A DNA stretch of 5,706 nucleotides, taken from DATLBY01 sp035526665. Its GTDB lineage: Bacteria > Acidobacteriota > Terriglobia > Bryobacterales > Bryobacteraceae. Within the stretch, counting starts at the first letter, position 1; every line of letters begins with the position of its first letter. A model generated the notes under the pieces. That model searched no databases and was not told the DNA's origin. It saw only the letters and a program-made list of their open reading frames with translations. The DNA lies in NCBI GenBank assembly GCA_035526665.1, contig DATLBY010000150.1:1-5706 (forward strand), given 5' to 3'. This document shows, piece by piece, positions 1-5,706 of the stretch. The position numbers were made by a program, and so were the translations under genes.

Positions 1-117
1 GTGCCCACCCGGACCATTAACCAGTTCGCGCCGGAGACGCCCATCGTTCCGGCTAAACTTGCGGCTCACGCCGGCGTGTTCGGCGCCGCGTCCGTCGTGC
101 TGTCCCAATTCTCATGA
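1..117 (+). CDS. ROK-family sugar kinase/regulator, C-terminal end only (partial)
   Basis: Frame 1 is open from the left edge and stops at TGA 115-117, giving 38 residues. The tail contains IVPAKL, then HAGVFGAA, then a short hydrophobic helix. This resembles the end of ROK-family proteins (glucokinase, N-acetyl-hexosamine kinases and NagC/Mlc-type regulators), where a strand with I-x-x-A/S-x-L is followed by D/H-A-G-(L/V)-x-G-A-A. The ATP-binding, sugar-binding and zinc-binding motifs lie outside the window, so a kinase cannot be separated from a repressor. The stop codon overlaps the start of the next gene as ATGA, implying co-transcription and probable translational coupling with the FAD-dependent oxidoreductase. 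The ROK assignment rests on a short segment; the presence of a coding tail is more secure than the family name. Confidence 0.62.
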   Translation: MPTRTINQFAPETPIVPAKLAAHAGVFGAASVVLSQFS

Positions 118-1748
118 AACGGCGCAACTTTCTTCAGCTCGTGCCGGCAGCCCTCTACGCCGCCGGCGAGGCTCGCTATGACGTGGCCGTGATCGGCGGA
201 GGAGTGGGCGGCTGTGCGGCTGCGCTGGCGGCGCTGCGTAACGGAATGCGAGTGGTGCTGACAGAGGAGACAGATTGGATCGGGGGCCAACTCACCGCCC
301 AGGCCGTGCCGCCGGATGAACATCCCTGGATAGAATCCTTCGGCGCCACGCAGCTTTATCGAAGTTACCGCAGCCGGATTCGCGAGTATTACCGAGGCCA
401 TCTGCCTCTGACAGCCGAGGCGCGGGCGCGGGAAGTTTTCAATCCGGGCGGAGGATCGGTATCCAGATTGACTCACGAGCCGCGAATCTCTTTAGCGGTT
501 CTCGAAGAGATGTTCTCTCCCTGGATCGGCGGCGGCCAGCTCACGGTGCTGCTCCATCACAAGCCCGCGGGAGCTGATGTGCAAGGCTCGAATGTCCGTT
601 CGGTGGCGCTGAAGAGTCTTCTCACCGGAAATGTCCAGACAATCCAGGCGGCGTACTTCCTGGATGCTACCGAACAGGGCGATCTGCTACCGCTTACAAA
701 GACGGAGTACGTGACCGGGTTTGAATCGCGGCAGGAGACGGGCGAGCCGCACGCACCGGACCAGGCTCAGCCGGCGAATATACAATCGTTCACCGTTTGT
801 TTCGCGATCGATTATGTCAAAGGCGAAGATCATACGATCGAGAAACCCGGAGAGTATTCCTTCTGGCGGGATTATGTGCCCGCGCTGCAGCCGCCCTGGC
901 CCGGCAAGCTTTTGAGCTGGTCCATGACTCACCCGGTGAGCTTGCAGCGCCGCGACGTCCTGTTCGATCCGGAGCAGCCGGAGGGAAGATCGGGTCCGCT
1001 GAATTTATGGCTCTACCGGCGCATTGCGGCGCGCGCGAACTTTGCGCCCGGAGCCTACGGCAGTGATATTTCTCTCATCAACTGGCCGCAAAATGACTAC
1101 TGGTTGGGCAATTTACATGGGGTTAGTGAGATAGAAAGTGCGCGCCACCTCCAGCGCGCGAAACAGCTCAGCCTGTCGCTCCTGTATTGGATGCAGACCG
1201 AATCTCCTCGTCCGGATGGGGGGCAGGGCTGGCCGGGACTCCGTCTGCGCCGCGATCAAACAGGCACGGAGGACGGGCTGGCCAAGTATCCCTACATCCG
1301 GGAGTCGCGCCGGATTCGAGCCGAGTTCACCGTACTGGAGCAGCACGTGGCTACCGAGGCCCGCAGGACGGCAGAGTCATTTTTCGATTCCGTGGGTGTG
1401 GGAAGTTACCGGATCGATCTGCATCCCAGCTCCGGCGGGAACAATTACATCGATGTGAGCTCGCTGCCGTTTCAAATTCCGCTGGGCGCACTCATCCCCC
1501 GGCGGATGGATAACCTTCTGCCGGCGTGCAAGAATCTGGGGGTTACCCACATCACCAACGGCTGTTATCGATTGCACCCGGTGGAATGGAATATCGGGGA
1601 GGCGGCAGGAGCGTTGGCCGCGTTTGCAATAAAATCGCGAGTCACTCCACGGGCTATCCGGAATACAGCGAAGCTGTTGCAGAGCTTCCAAGCCGGCATA
1701 CAAAGCCAGGGAATCGAAACTGCATGGCCACAGATCACACCCCGCTAG
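114..1748 (+). CDS. FAD-dependent oxidoreductase with Tat-like signal (FAD_oxidored family)
   Basis: This intact 544-residue protein is a predicted flavoprotein oxidoreductase. The N-terminus reads KRRNFLQL, followed by a short hydrophobic stretch and an A-G-E-A site near residue 20. This resembles a twin-arginine signal, so a folded, FAD-loaded protein may be exported. The Rossmann dinucleotide site follows at residues 27-33 (IGGGVGG), with an acidic residue near 51 at the end of the second strand and the W-I-G-G-Q-L element at 55-60. Near the C-terminus, IPRRMDNLLPACKN, then a THITNG segment and N-I-G-E-AAG, match the second FAD-contacting part of this family (Pfam FAD_oxidored type, common in Acidobacteria and Planctomycetes). 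The start has no clear Shine-Dalgarno sequence; ATG 114 overlaps the upstream stop, which favours coupled translation. The ROK neighbour suggests a role in carbohydrate metabolism, but the substrate is unknown. The 3' end overlaps the GNAT gene by 25 bp. Confidence 0.9.
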   Translation: MKRRNFLQLVPAALYAAGEARYDVAVIGGGVGGCAAALAALRNGMRVVLTEETDWIGGQLTAQAVPPDEHPWIESFGATQLYRSYRSRIREYYRGHLPLTAEARAREVFNPGGGSVSRLTHEPRISLAVLEEMFSPWIGGGQLTVLLHHKPAGADVQGSNVRSVALKSLLTGNVQTIQAAYFLDATEQGDLLPLTKTEYVTGFESRQETGEPHAPDQAQPANIQSFTVCFAIDYVKGEDHTIEKPGEYSFWRDYVPALQPPWPGKLLSWSMTHPVSLQRRDVLFDPEQPEGRSGPLNLWLYRRIAARANFAPGAYGSDISLINWPQNDYWLGNLHGVSEIESARHLQRAKQLSLSLLYWMQTESPRPDGGQGWPGLRLRRDQTGTEDGLAKYPYIRESRRIRAEFTVLEQHVATEARRTAESFFDSVGVGSYRIDLHPSSGGNNYIDVSSLPFQIPLGALIPRRMDNLLPACKNLGVTHITNGCYRLHPVEWNIGEAAGALAAFAIKSRVTPRAIRNTAKLLQSFQAGIQSQGIETAWPQITPR

Positions 1749-2206
1749 TCCGCAAAGCCACTCCGGCAGACGCCGAGGCGATCCTGCAACTAGTGGACGC
1801 GCTGGCCGATTACGAGCAGCTTCCACGGCCGGATGCCGAAGCACGCAAGCGGCTGATCCAGGATGCCTTCGCGGAACGGCCGCGTTTCGAATCGCTCCTC
1901 TGTGAGATTGCGGGCCGGCCGGTGGGCTACGCGTTTTACTTTGAGACGTACTCCAGCTTCCTGGCGCTTCCGACGCTCTATTTGGAAGATCTGTTCGTGC
2001 TGCCCGATCATCGCGGCCGCCAGGCCGGCTACCTGTTGTTCAAGGCTGCCGTTCAGGAAGCAGCAGACCGGGGCTGCGGCCGCATGGAATGGACGGTGCT
2101 GCACTGGAATCAGCTGGCGATTGATTTCTACCATAGATCCGGCGCCACCCATATGAAGGAATGGCTCCTCTATCGCCTGGTGGCTGACGAGTTCGACAGA
2201 ATCTGA
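1724..2206 (+). CDS. GNAT N-acetyltransferase, spermidine/spermine (diamine) acetyltransferase-like
   Basis: The 160-residue product has the full GNAT fold and closely follows the pattern of the SSAT (SAT1/SAT2) branch, which transfers acetyl from acetyl-CoA to polyamines, thialysine or related amines. It starts V-R-x-ATPAD, then LADYEQL; the core strand is YLEDLFV (86-92), followed by the acetyl-CoA loop HRGRQAGY (96-103), WTVLHWN (123-129) and DFYHRSGA (134-141). By manual alignment E88 and Y136 match human SAT1 E92 and Y140. The first glycine of the usual R-G-x-G-x-G loop is glutamine here (Q100). The frame is open upstream to 1526, but ATG 1724 puts the N-terminus where the family begins, so I chose it; a weak CAGGGA lies about 11 bases upstream. 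It overlaps the flavoprotein gene by 25 bp in another frame. The true amine substrate is not established. Confidence 0.88.
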   Translation: MATDHTPLVRKATPADAEAILQLVDALADYEQLPRPDAEARKRLIQDAFAERPRFESLLCEIAGRPVGYAFYFETYSSFLALPTLYLEDLFVLPDHRGRQAGYLLFKAAVQEAADRGCGRMEWTVLHWNQLAIDFYHRSGATHMKEWLLYRLVADEFDRI

Positions 2207-2220
2207 CCGGCGGGCAGATT

Positions 2221-2244
2221 CCGGTTGGTTCCAATTCCAGCCGG
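2221..2244 (+). terminator. Possible hairpin terminator between convergent genes
   Basis: In the 45-bp spacer between the convergent GNAT and HupE/UreJ-like genes, CCGGTTGG (2221-2228) can pair with CCAGCCGG (2237-2244) around an 8-base loop. This gives eight pairs including one G-U wobble in + strand RNA. The same stem on the - strand would contain an A-C mismatch, so the + transcript is the better user. No run of T follows on either strand, so it is not a canonical intrinsic terminator. It could be a weak or Rho-assisted stop, or an mRNA 3' stabilising stem. Confidence 0.35.
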
Positions 2245-2251
2245 GCGGGAG

Positions 2252-3136
2252 TTACTTTGGCAGTGCAATAGTCCAGGCAAACCAGCCCAGGCCGACTGCC
2301 AGGAGCACGGCCGCGGCAGGGCGCTGCATGCGCCTTAACAAGAACCAGAGAATAACGATCAACACCGCCTCAGTGGCTTCGATCTTCCAGAGCGACGGAA
2401 CCGGCCGGAGTCCGTGGAAGAGTCCACCGACGGCTGCGACGATCCAGCGCGTCCGCGAGTCAGGGAACCACAACACCTCGACCGCGAGGTAGGCGGCCGT
2501 CAGCGCGACGGCGGACTCCACAAATGCCGTTCTAAACCCCAGTTGCAGATAAGGCGCGATGGCTTCCGCCAGCAGCAGGGCGCCAGTCATGAGCGCCAGA
2601 TCCCGCCAGCGGCGCGAAGCGACGGCGATTGCGATTAAAAGGAGGAGAGCAGACGACAGGCCGCGCCACATCTCCCTGGCCTGCAGTTCCATGGGACCGG
2701 GCGGGCGAAAGCGCAGTCTGGCAGTTTCAAACGATGCATCGAAGATTGCCTGGTCCGCATTTCCGTCTTTATACGCATGCAACAGGTGCACATGGTTCGG
2801 CACTGTAATTCTGGCCAGCCAGCAGTCCACGTCCAGGACGTCCACCGCGCGGGTGAACTGGTATTCAGCCGTGCACACGTAGTTCCCGGCCAGCTTGTCT
2901 TCCTGACAAGCGGAGTTGAGCAAGGCCGCCTGCTCGCCGCCGGATCGAAAGCGCAGGTTGCTGAGGAACGCCGTCTGCGGCTGTGCGACGTGCGCGACTT
3001 CGTACATGGGCATGCGGAGCTCCAGGCTGGCATGCGCCCCGTTGATGCGCAGCTCGCCCGTGCTCATGCTCAGGCTGTGGGCGAATACGCTGTGGGCGAA
3101 TACAGGGAGGGCGAAAGCCCAAATCGCCCGTTTCAT
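2252..3136 (-). CDS. Divergent HupE/UreJ-like membrane protein
   Basis: The 294-residue product resembles the HupE/UreJ_2 family of uncharacterised or metal-linked membrane proteins. A signal peptide (1 to about 19) ends in a duplicated VFAHS, followed by SLSMSTGELR, like the AHxLSxS mature start seen in the family. A soluble domain runs to about residue 150 with cysteines at 77, 88 and 105. About six hydrophobic segments follow, at roughly 158-174, 178-198, 204-224, 231-244, 254-268 and 273-291. FVESAVAL (205-212) and LFHGL (239-243) match the family's VE-x-x-IALS and L-x-HGLGFA regions. The usual GxxHIxxGxDH motif before the first helix and the AHS-type histidine in the second helix are absent; the equivalents are MWRGLSS and LLAEAIAP. 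The start codon overlaps the permease stop as ATGA, so the two are probably co-translated. Family membership is by pattern, and transport activity is doubtful without those histidines. Confidence 0.72.
   Translation of the reverse strand: MKRAIWAFALPVFAHSVFAHSLSMSTGELRINGAHASLELRMPMYEVAHVAQPQTAFLSNLRFRSGGEQAALLNSACQEDKLAGNYVCTAEYQFTRAVDVLDVDCWLARITVPNHVHLLHAYKDGNADQAIFDASFETARLRFRPPGPMELQAREMWRGLSSALLLLIAIAVASRRWRDLALMTGALLLAEAIAPYLQLGFRTAFVESAVALTAAYLAVEVLWFPDSRTRWIVAAVGGLFHGLRPVPSLWKIEATEAVLIVILWFLLRRMQRPAAAVLLAVGLGWFAWTIALPK
3074..3103. repeat. Perfect 15-bp tandem duplication within a signal-peptide region
   Basis: GCTGTGGGCGAATAC occurs twice in direct succession (3074-3088 and 3089-3103) with no mismatch. 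On the - strand it adds five codons in frame, giving VFAHS-VFAHS at residues 12-21 of the HupE/UreJ-like protein. Each copy carries a V-x-A signal-peptidase-I type site. The absence of any divergence between copies suggests a recent slippage duplication. Confidence 0.95.
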
Positions 3137-4182
3137 GAAGGCTGATATGTGCGGAGCTTACGAATCCGCACGATGACCACACGCAGGGTAGCGATGACTG
3201 GCACGGACAGGAACATGCCCCAGACCCCTGCTATCTGCTCTCCCGCAATTGCTCCGAAGATCACCATCAGTGGATGCAGTTCAACGCCTTCGCTCATCAG
3301 ATAGGGCTGCAAAACGTAGTCTTGAAACAGGCGGTAAACCAGCAGGAAAATGATAATCCAAAGCACTTGGGGATATCCGCTCAGCAGCGCCACAACAATA
3401 ATAGTCAGTGATGCGGTGAGCGGGCCTACAACCGGGATGAACTCCAGCGGCGCCGCGATGGCGGCCAGCAGGGCGGAGTACGGGGCTCCGATGAGTTGCA
3501 GAAAAATCAGGTAGAAGATAAACGTTGCTGCCGACAGGATCACCAGCGCGCGAATGTACTTGCCTAAGAGAAAATGGAGGTCCTCCGTAATATCGTTCAG
3601 CAGAGCCCGTTGATGGTCGTTGGACACCCAGGAAAGAATATCCTCGCGAATCCGCGCGGCATCCTTCAGGAAGAAGAAACTGAGAATAGGCACCAGCACC
3701 GCGAAGCCGACGGTACCCAGCAAGCCGGCAACTTTCAGGCCAGCATTTTTCAGTAAAGGTAAAACCTGCTCGGCGCCCATCTGGGCGTAGGTGCGCAAGG
3801 ACTCTACAATCTTTTCGCGGTAGGGCTCCAACCACCAGGGAAACGGCCGGGTGGCCAGGCTCTCGTGATTTTTCAGGATACCCGGCAGAGTGCCCAGCAG
3901 GTGCGTTCCTTCCGACGCCAAACGCGACCCCAGGATAAAGCCGGCGGTTATGATTCCCGCCGTGAGGACCAGATAAACCAGCGCCAGAGAAATCCCCCGG
4001 GGAACGCGGGCGGGCAATCTCTTCTCGATAAATGCAACCAGAGGAGACAGCATGTAGGCAAGGAACAGCGCGAGCACCATCAGCAGCACCGCCTCTCGCG
4101 CAAGGTAGAGCGCCGTTATCAGCAACGCCATGACAAAGACGGTCCATGTCGCACGCGCGGCCTGCCTGTCGAGTGCCAGCAT
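3133..4182 (-). CDS. AI-2E family transporter (PerM/YdiK/TqsA-like permease)
   Basis: This intact 349-residue polytopic membrane protein has the usual length and layout of the AI-2E transporter family. Two adjacent N-terminal helices lie at about 14-50 (with LFLAYMLSPLVAFIE), a third at about 64-86, then a soluble stretch to about 150. A helix ending in ILSFFFLKD follows, then the C-terminal helix bundle. Family-typical motifs are GAPYSALLAAI, then FIPVVGPL, then VLQPYLMS, ELHPLMVI, and a G-x-W-GMFLSVP segment near the end. Members have been linked to export of autoinducer-2 (TqsA) or to Na+/Li+-H+ exchange, and most are of unknown substrate, so the family name should not be read as proof of quorum sensing. 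It is the first gene of a two-gene operon and shares ATGA with the HupE/UreJ-like gene. The Shine-Dalgarno is weak. Its 5' end lies 36 bp from the divergent carboxylase gene. Confidence 0.93.
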   Translation of the reverse strand: MLALDRQAARATWTVFVMALLITALYLAREAVLLMVLALFLAYMLSPLVAFIEKRLPARVPRGISLALVYLVLTAGIITAGFILGSRLASEGTHLLGTLPGILKNHESLATRPFPWWLEPYREKIVESLRTYAQMGAEQVLPLLKNAGLKVAGLLGTVGFAVLVPILSFFFLKDAARIREDILSWVSNDHQRALLNDITEDLHFLLGKYIRALVILSAATFIFYLIFLQLIGAPYSALLAAIAAPLEFIPVVGPLTASLTIIVVALLSGYPQVLWIIIFLLVYRLFQDYVLQPYLMSEGVELHPLMVIFGAIAGEQIAGVWGMFLSVPVIATLRVVIVRIRKLRTYQPS

Positions 4183-4203
4183 TTATCGATGGTAGCCCAC
4201 CCG

Positions 4204-4209
4204 TATACT
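4204..4209 (+). promoter_or_regulatory. Possible -10 box for the carboxylase gene
   Basis: TATACT matches the sigma-70 -10 consensus TATAAT at five of six bases and lies in the 36-bp divergent spacer. No good -35 box is seen at 16-18 bp (ATTTAT/TTTATC region). It lies only 9 bases before ATG 4219, so a transcript from it would start about 2-3 bases before the start codon and be nearly leaderless. On the opposite strand TAGTAT (4205-4210) could be a weak -10 for the permease operon, in which case the two promoters would overlap. Confidence 0.35.
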
Positions 4210-4210
4210 A

Positions 4211-4214
4211 GAGG
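4211..4214 (+). promoter_or_regulatory. Candidate ribosome binding site of the carboxylase gene
   Basis: GAGG (within TAGAGGCGAC) lies four bases before ATG 4219, closer than the usual 5-9 base spacing. It supports ATG 4219 as the start, together with the fit of the N-terminus to the family. It would be transcribed only if transcription begins upstream of the TATACT box at 4204. Confidence 0.45.
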
Positions 4215-4218
4215 CGAC

Positions 4219-5706
4219 ATGAAGCAACTGGTGGAGCAGCTTCAGCAGATCGAGGACCGCCTGCGGCTGGGGGGCGGCACGGCAAAAATCCAAAAACAGC
4301 ACCGGGACGGCAAGCTCACCGCACGCGAGCGGATACAAAAGCTGATTGACCCCGGCGCGATGTTCCTGGAGATTGGCCTGCTGGTCGCCTACGATTTGTA
4401 CGACGGCCAGGCGCCGGGTGCGGGCGTCGTAACCGGTATCGCGAAAATCGAAGGGCGTCCCGCGGTGATTGTCGCGAACGATGCCACTGTGAAGGCGGGA
4501 GCCTGGTGGCCGGAGACGATCACGAAAATCCTGCGGGCCCAGGAGATTGCGATGCGCAATCGCATCCCGATCGTTTATTTAGTGGACTCGGCCGGAGTGA
4601 ATCTTCCACTGCAGGATGGAATCTTTCCCGGTCAGTACGGCGCCGGACGAATCTTCTACTACAACTCCCTGATGCGCTCGCGCCTGCATGTGCCGCAGAT
4701 TGCCGCGGTAATGGGTCCCTGCATCGCCGGCGGGGCTTACCTGCCTGCGTTGAGCGACGTGATCTTCATGGTGGAGAAAACCAGTTTCATGGGATTGGGC
4801 GGTCCCAACCTGGTGAAGGGAGCAGTGGGACAGGTGATCGACTCGGAGTCACTGGGCGGTGCGGCGATGCACACGCGGACCAGCGGCGTGGCTCACTATA
4901 TGGCGGCCGATGACGTGGAGTGTCTCGCGAAGATCCGGCAGCACTTTCGCTCGCTCCCGGCTTCCTGCGCCAGGCCGAAGGCGGCGCCTCCCTCCGCGCC
5001 CGCCGAACGGCTCTACGAAGTATTGCCAGTAGATCACCGGTCGGCCTACTCAGTGGAGGCGATTCTGGAGAGCATCCTGGACGGCGACGATTTTCTGGAG
5101 TTCCAGCCGGAGCACGCGCCTGAGTTGCTGTGCGCCAGCGCCAGGCTGTCCGGCTACCCGGTAGCCATCATTGCGAATCGCCGCGGTTTCCTGAAAACAT
5201 CTGGAGGGCCGCGAATCGGCGGCATTGTCTACACGGAATCGGCCCGCAAGGTGGCTTACTTCGTGGAAAACGCGCAGCGGCACGGCACGCCGATTATTTA
5301 TCTGCAGGATGTGTCCGGCTTTATGGTGGGCGAACAGGCCGAAGCTGAAGGTATCATCCGGGCCGGCGCGCAGATGGTGGAGACGATGGCCTGCGCCACC
5401 GTCCCTAAAATTGTGCTCACCGTCAATCACGCGAGCGGCGCGGGCTACTATGCCATGGCCGGGCAGGGCTTTGATCCGCACTTTACATTTGGCTGGCCCA
5501 CGGCCCGCATCGGCGTGATGGAGGGCGACGCAGCTGTAAAGGCTGTTCACGGGCCCGAACTCGAGAAGCTGCAGCAGGAGGGTAAGGCTGTCCCGGAGGA
5601 GCTCCAGGCGCGGATCGACCGCACTCGCGCCGATTACGATCGCTGGCTGGATGCGAAGTATGCCGCTGCCCGCGGCCATGTGGATGCGCTGATCGATCCG
5701 CTGGTC
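4219..5706 (+). CDS. Acyl-CoA carboxylase beta (carboxyltransferase) subunit, 3' end cut by window
   Basis: The frame runs open from ATG 4219 to the window edge (496 codons, no stop). The product moves carboxyl from carboxybiotin to an acyl-CoA and normally works with a biotin carboxylase/BCCP alpha subunit not present here. The N-domain shows GGGTAKIQKQH and KLTARERI (32-39), then VTGI, NDATVK (87-92), YLVDSAG (120-126), the oxyanion-type loop G-P-C-I-AGGAY (166-174) and LGGAAMHTRTSGV (212-224). The C-domain has GGIVYTESARK (334-344), YLQDVSGFMVG (361-371) and a second oxyanion loop HASGAGYYAM (404-413), then WPTARIGVMEGD. The N-half is MccB-like. The C-half differs from classical MccB (SFGAGNYGM) and PccB (AYGGAYDVM) and has a GGxxY element reminiscent of glutaconyl-CoA decarboxylase alpha. 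The last visible residues (AARGHVDALIDPLV) match the conserved tail, so perhaps 20-40 residues are missing. The substrate is undetermined. Confidence 0.93.
   Translation, partial: MKQLVEQLQQIEDRLRLGGGTAKIQKQHRDGKLTARERIQKLIDPGAMFLEIGLLVAYDLYDGQAPGAGVVTGIAKIEGRPAVIVANDATVKAGAWWPETITKILRAQEIAMRNRIPIVYLVDSAGVNLPLQDGIFPGQYGAGRIFYYNSLMRSRLHVPQIAAVMGPCIAGGAYLPALSDVIFMVEKTSFMGLGGPNLVKGAVGQVIDSESLGGAAMHTRTSGVAHYMAADDVECLAKIRQHFRSLPASCARPKAAPPSAPAERLYEVLPVDHRSAYSVEAILESILDGDDFLEFQPEHAPELLCASARLSGYPVAIIANRRGFLKTSGGPRIGGIVYTESARKVAYFVENAQRHGTPIIYLQDVSGFMVGEQAEAEGIIRAGAQMVETMACATVPKIVLTVNHASGAGYYAMAGQGFDPHFTFGWPTARIGVMEGDAAVKAVHGPELEKLQQEGKAVPEELQARIDRTRADYDRWLDAKYAAARGHVDALIDPLV

Noticed and set aside
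1526..1723. Upstream in-frame extension of the GNAT gene from ATG 1526
   Set aside because: The extra 66 residues are a shadow of the flavoprotein C-terminus and unlike any GNAT N-terminus; ATG 1724 gives the usual family start.
1377..1844. 155-codon - strand frame across the flavoprotein/GNAT junction
   Set aside because: It is antisense to two well-supported genes with no recognisable motif.
3281..4147. 288-codon frame on the - strand in another phase of the permease gene
   Set aside because: The AI-2E permease frame has family motifs and membrane helices throughout; this alternative is Arg/Gly/Pro-rich with no family pattern.
3133..4182. Quorum-sensing (autoinducer-2) system
   Set aside because: The AI-2E family name does not prove AI-2 transport, and no luxS, lsr or receptor gene is present in the window.
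4203..4208. GTATAC palindrome in the divergent spacer as an operator
   Set aside because: A 6-bp palindrome is too short to claim a regulator site, and it is better explained as part of the TATACT -10 candidate.
4506..4913. 135-codon + strand frame within the carboxylase gene
   Set aside because: It is a shifted-phase shadow of the carboxyltransferase, low in complexity and without family features.
5050..5679. Long open frame on the - strand (209 codons) inside the carboxylase gene
   Set aside because: It is fully antisense to a gene with clear carboxyltransferase motifs, and its translation shows no recognisable domain; long antisense frames are expected in GC-rich coding DNA.
1..5706. Defence island, CRISPR array, mobile element or phage remnant
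   Set aside because: No repeat-spacer pattern, transposase, integrase, terminal inverted repeats, nuclease or reverse transcriptase was seen; the genes look like ordinary metabolic and membrane genes.

Overview
This is a gene-dense, GC-rich chromosomal window (roughly 60% GC by eye) with six protein genes, two of them cut by the window edges, and no gap longer than 45 bp. No RNA gene, CRISPR array, transposase or prophage gene is visible. The gene types suggest a soil-type Acidobacteriota bacterium, perhaps near Bryobacterales/Solibacter: a Tat-tagged FAD-dependent oxidoreductase next to a ROK sugar kinase, and an AI-2E family permease with an N-terminus like acidobacterial examples I recall. 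This is inference from gene style, not a marker-gene assignment.

Region 1 (1-2206, + strand) looks like one transcription unit. The C-terminal end of a ROK-family sugar kinase/regulator (1-117) overlaps by the four bases ATGA a secreted-looking FAD-dependent oxidoreductase (114-1748). The last 25 bases of that gene overlap a spermidine/spermine-acetyltransferase-like GNAT enzyme (1724-2206). These overlaps suggest translational coupling. The ROK and FAD genes may belong to carbohydrate metabolism; the role of the GNAT gene there is unclear.

Region 2 (2252-4182, - strand) is a two-gene membrane-protein operon. An AI-2E family (PerM/YdiK/TqsA-like) permease is read first and overlaps by ATGA a divergent HupE/UreJ-like membrane protein. 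The latter keeps the family layout (signal peptide, soluble N-domain, about six membrane helices, a late HGL motif) but has lost the family's usual histidine motifs. It also carries a perfect 15-bp in-frame tandem duplication across its signal-peptide cleavage region. Regions 1 and 2 converge on a 45-bp spacer with a possible hairpin terminator.

Region 3 (4219 to the window end, + strand) is the beta (carboxyltransferase) subunit of a biotin-dependent acyl-CoA carboxylase. It is divergently arranged from the permease across only 36 bp and is open at the right edge, probably lacking only its last few dozen codons. Its substrate (methylcrotonyl-, propionyl-, acetyl-, geranyl- or glutaconyl-CoA type) cannot be fixed from the sequence, and its second half has motifs unlike classical MccB or PccB.

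I see no convincing new multi-gene system. The points most worth checking are the histidine-depleted HupE/UreJ-like protein with its duplicated cleavage site, the changed acetyl-CoA loop in the GNAT enzyme, the unusual carboxyltransferase subclass, and the very short divergent promoter region.
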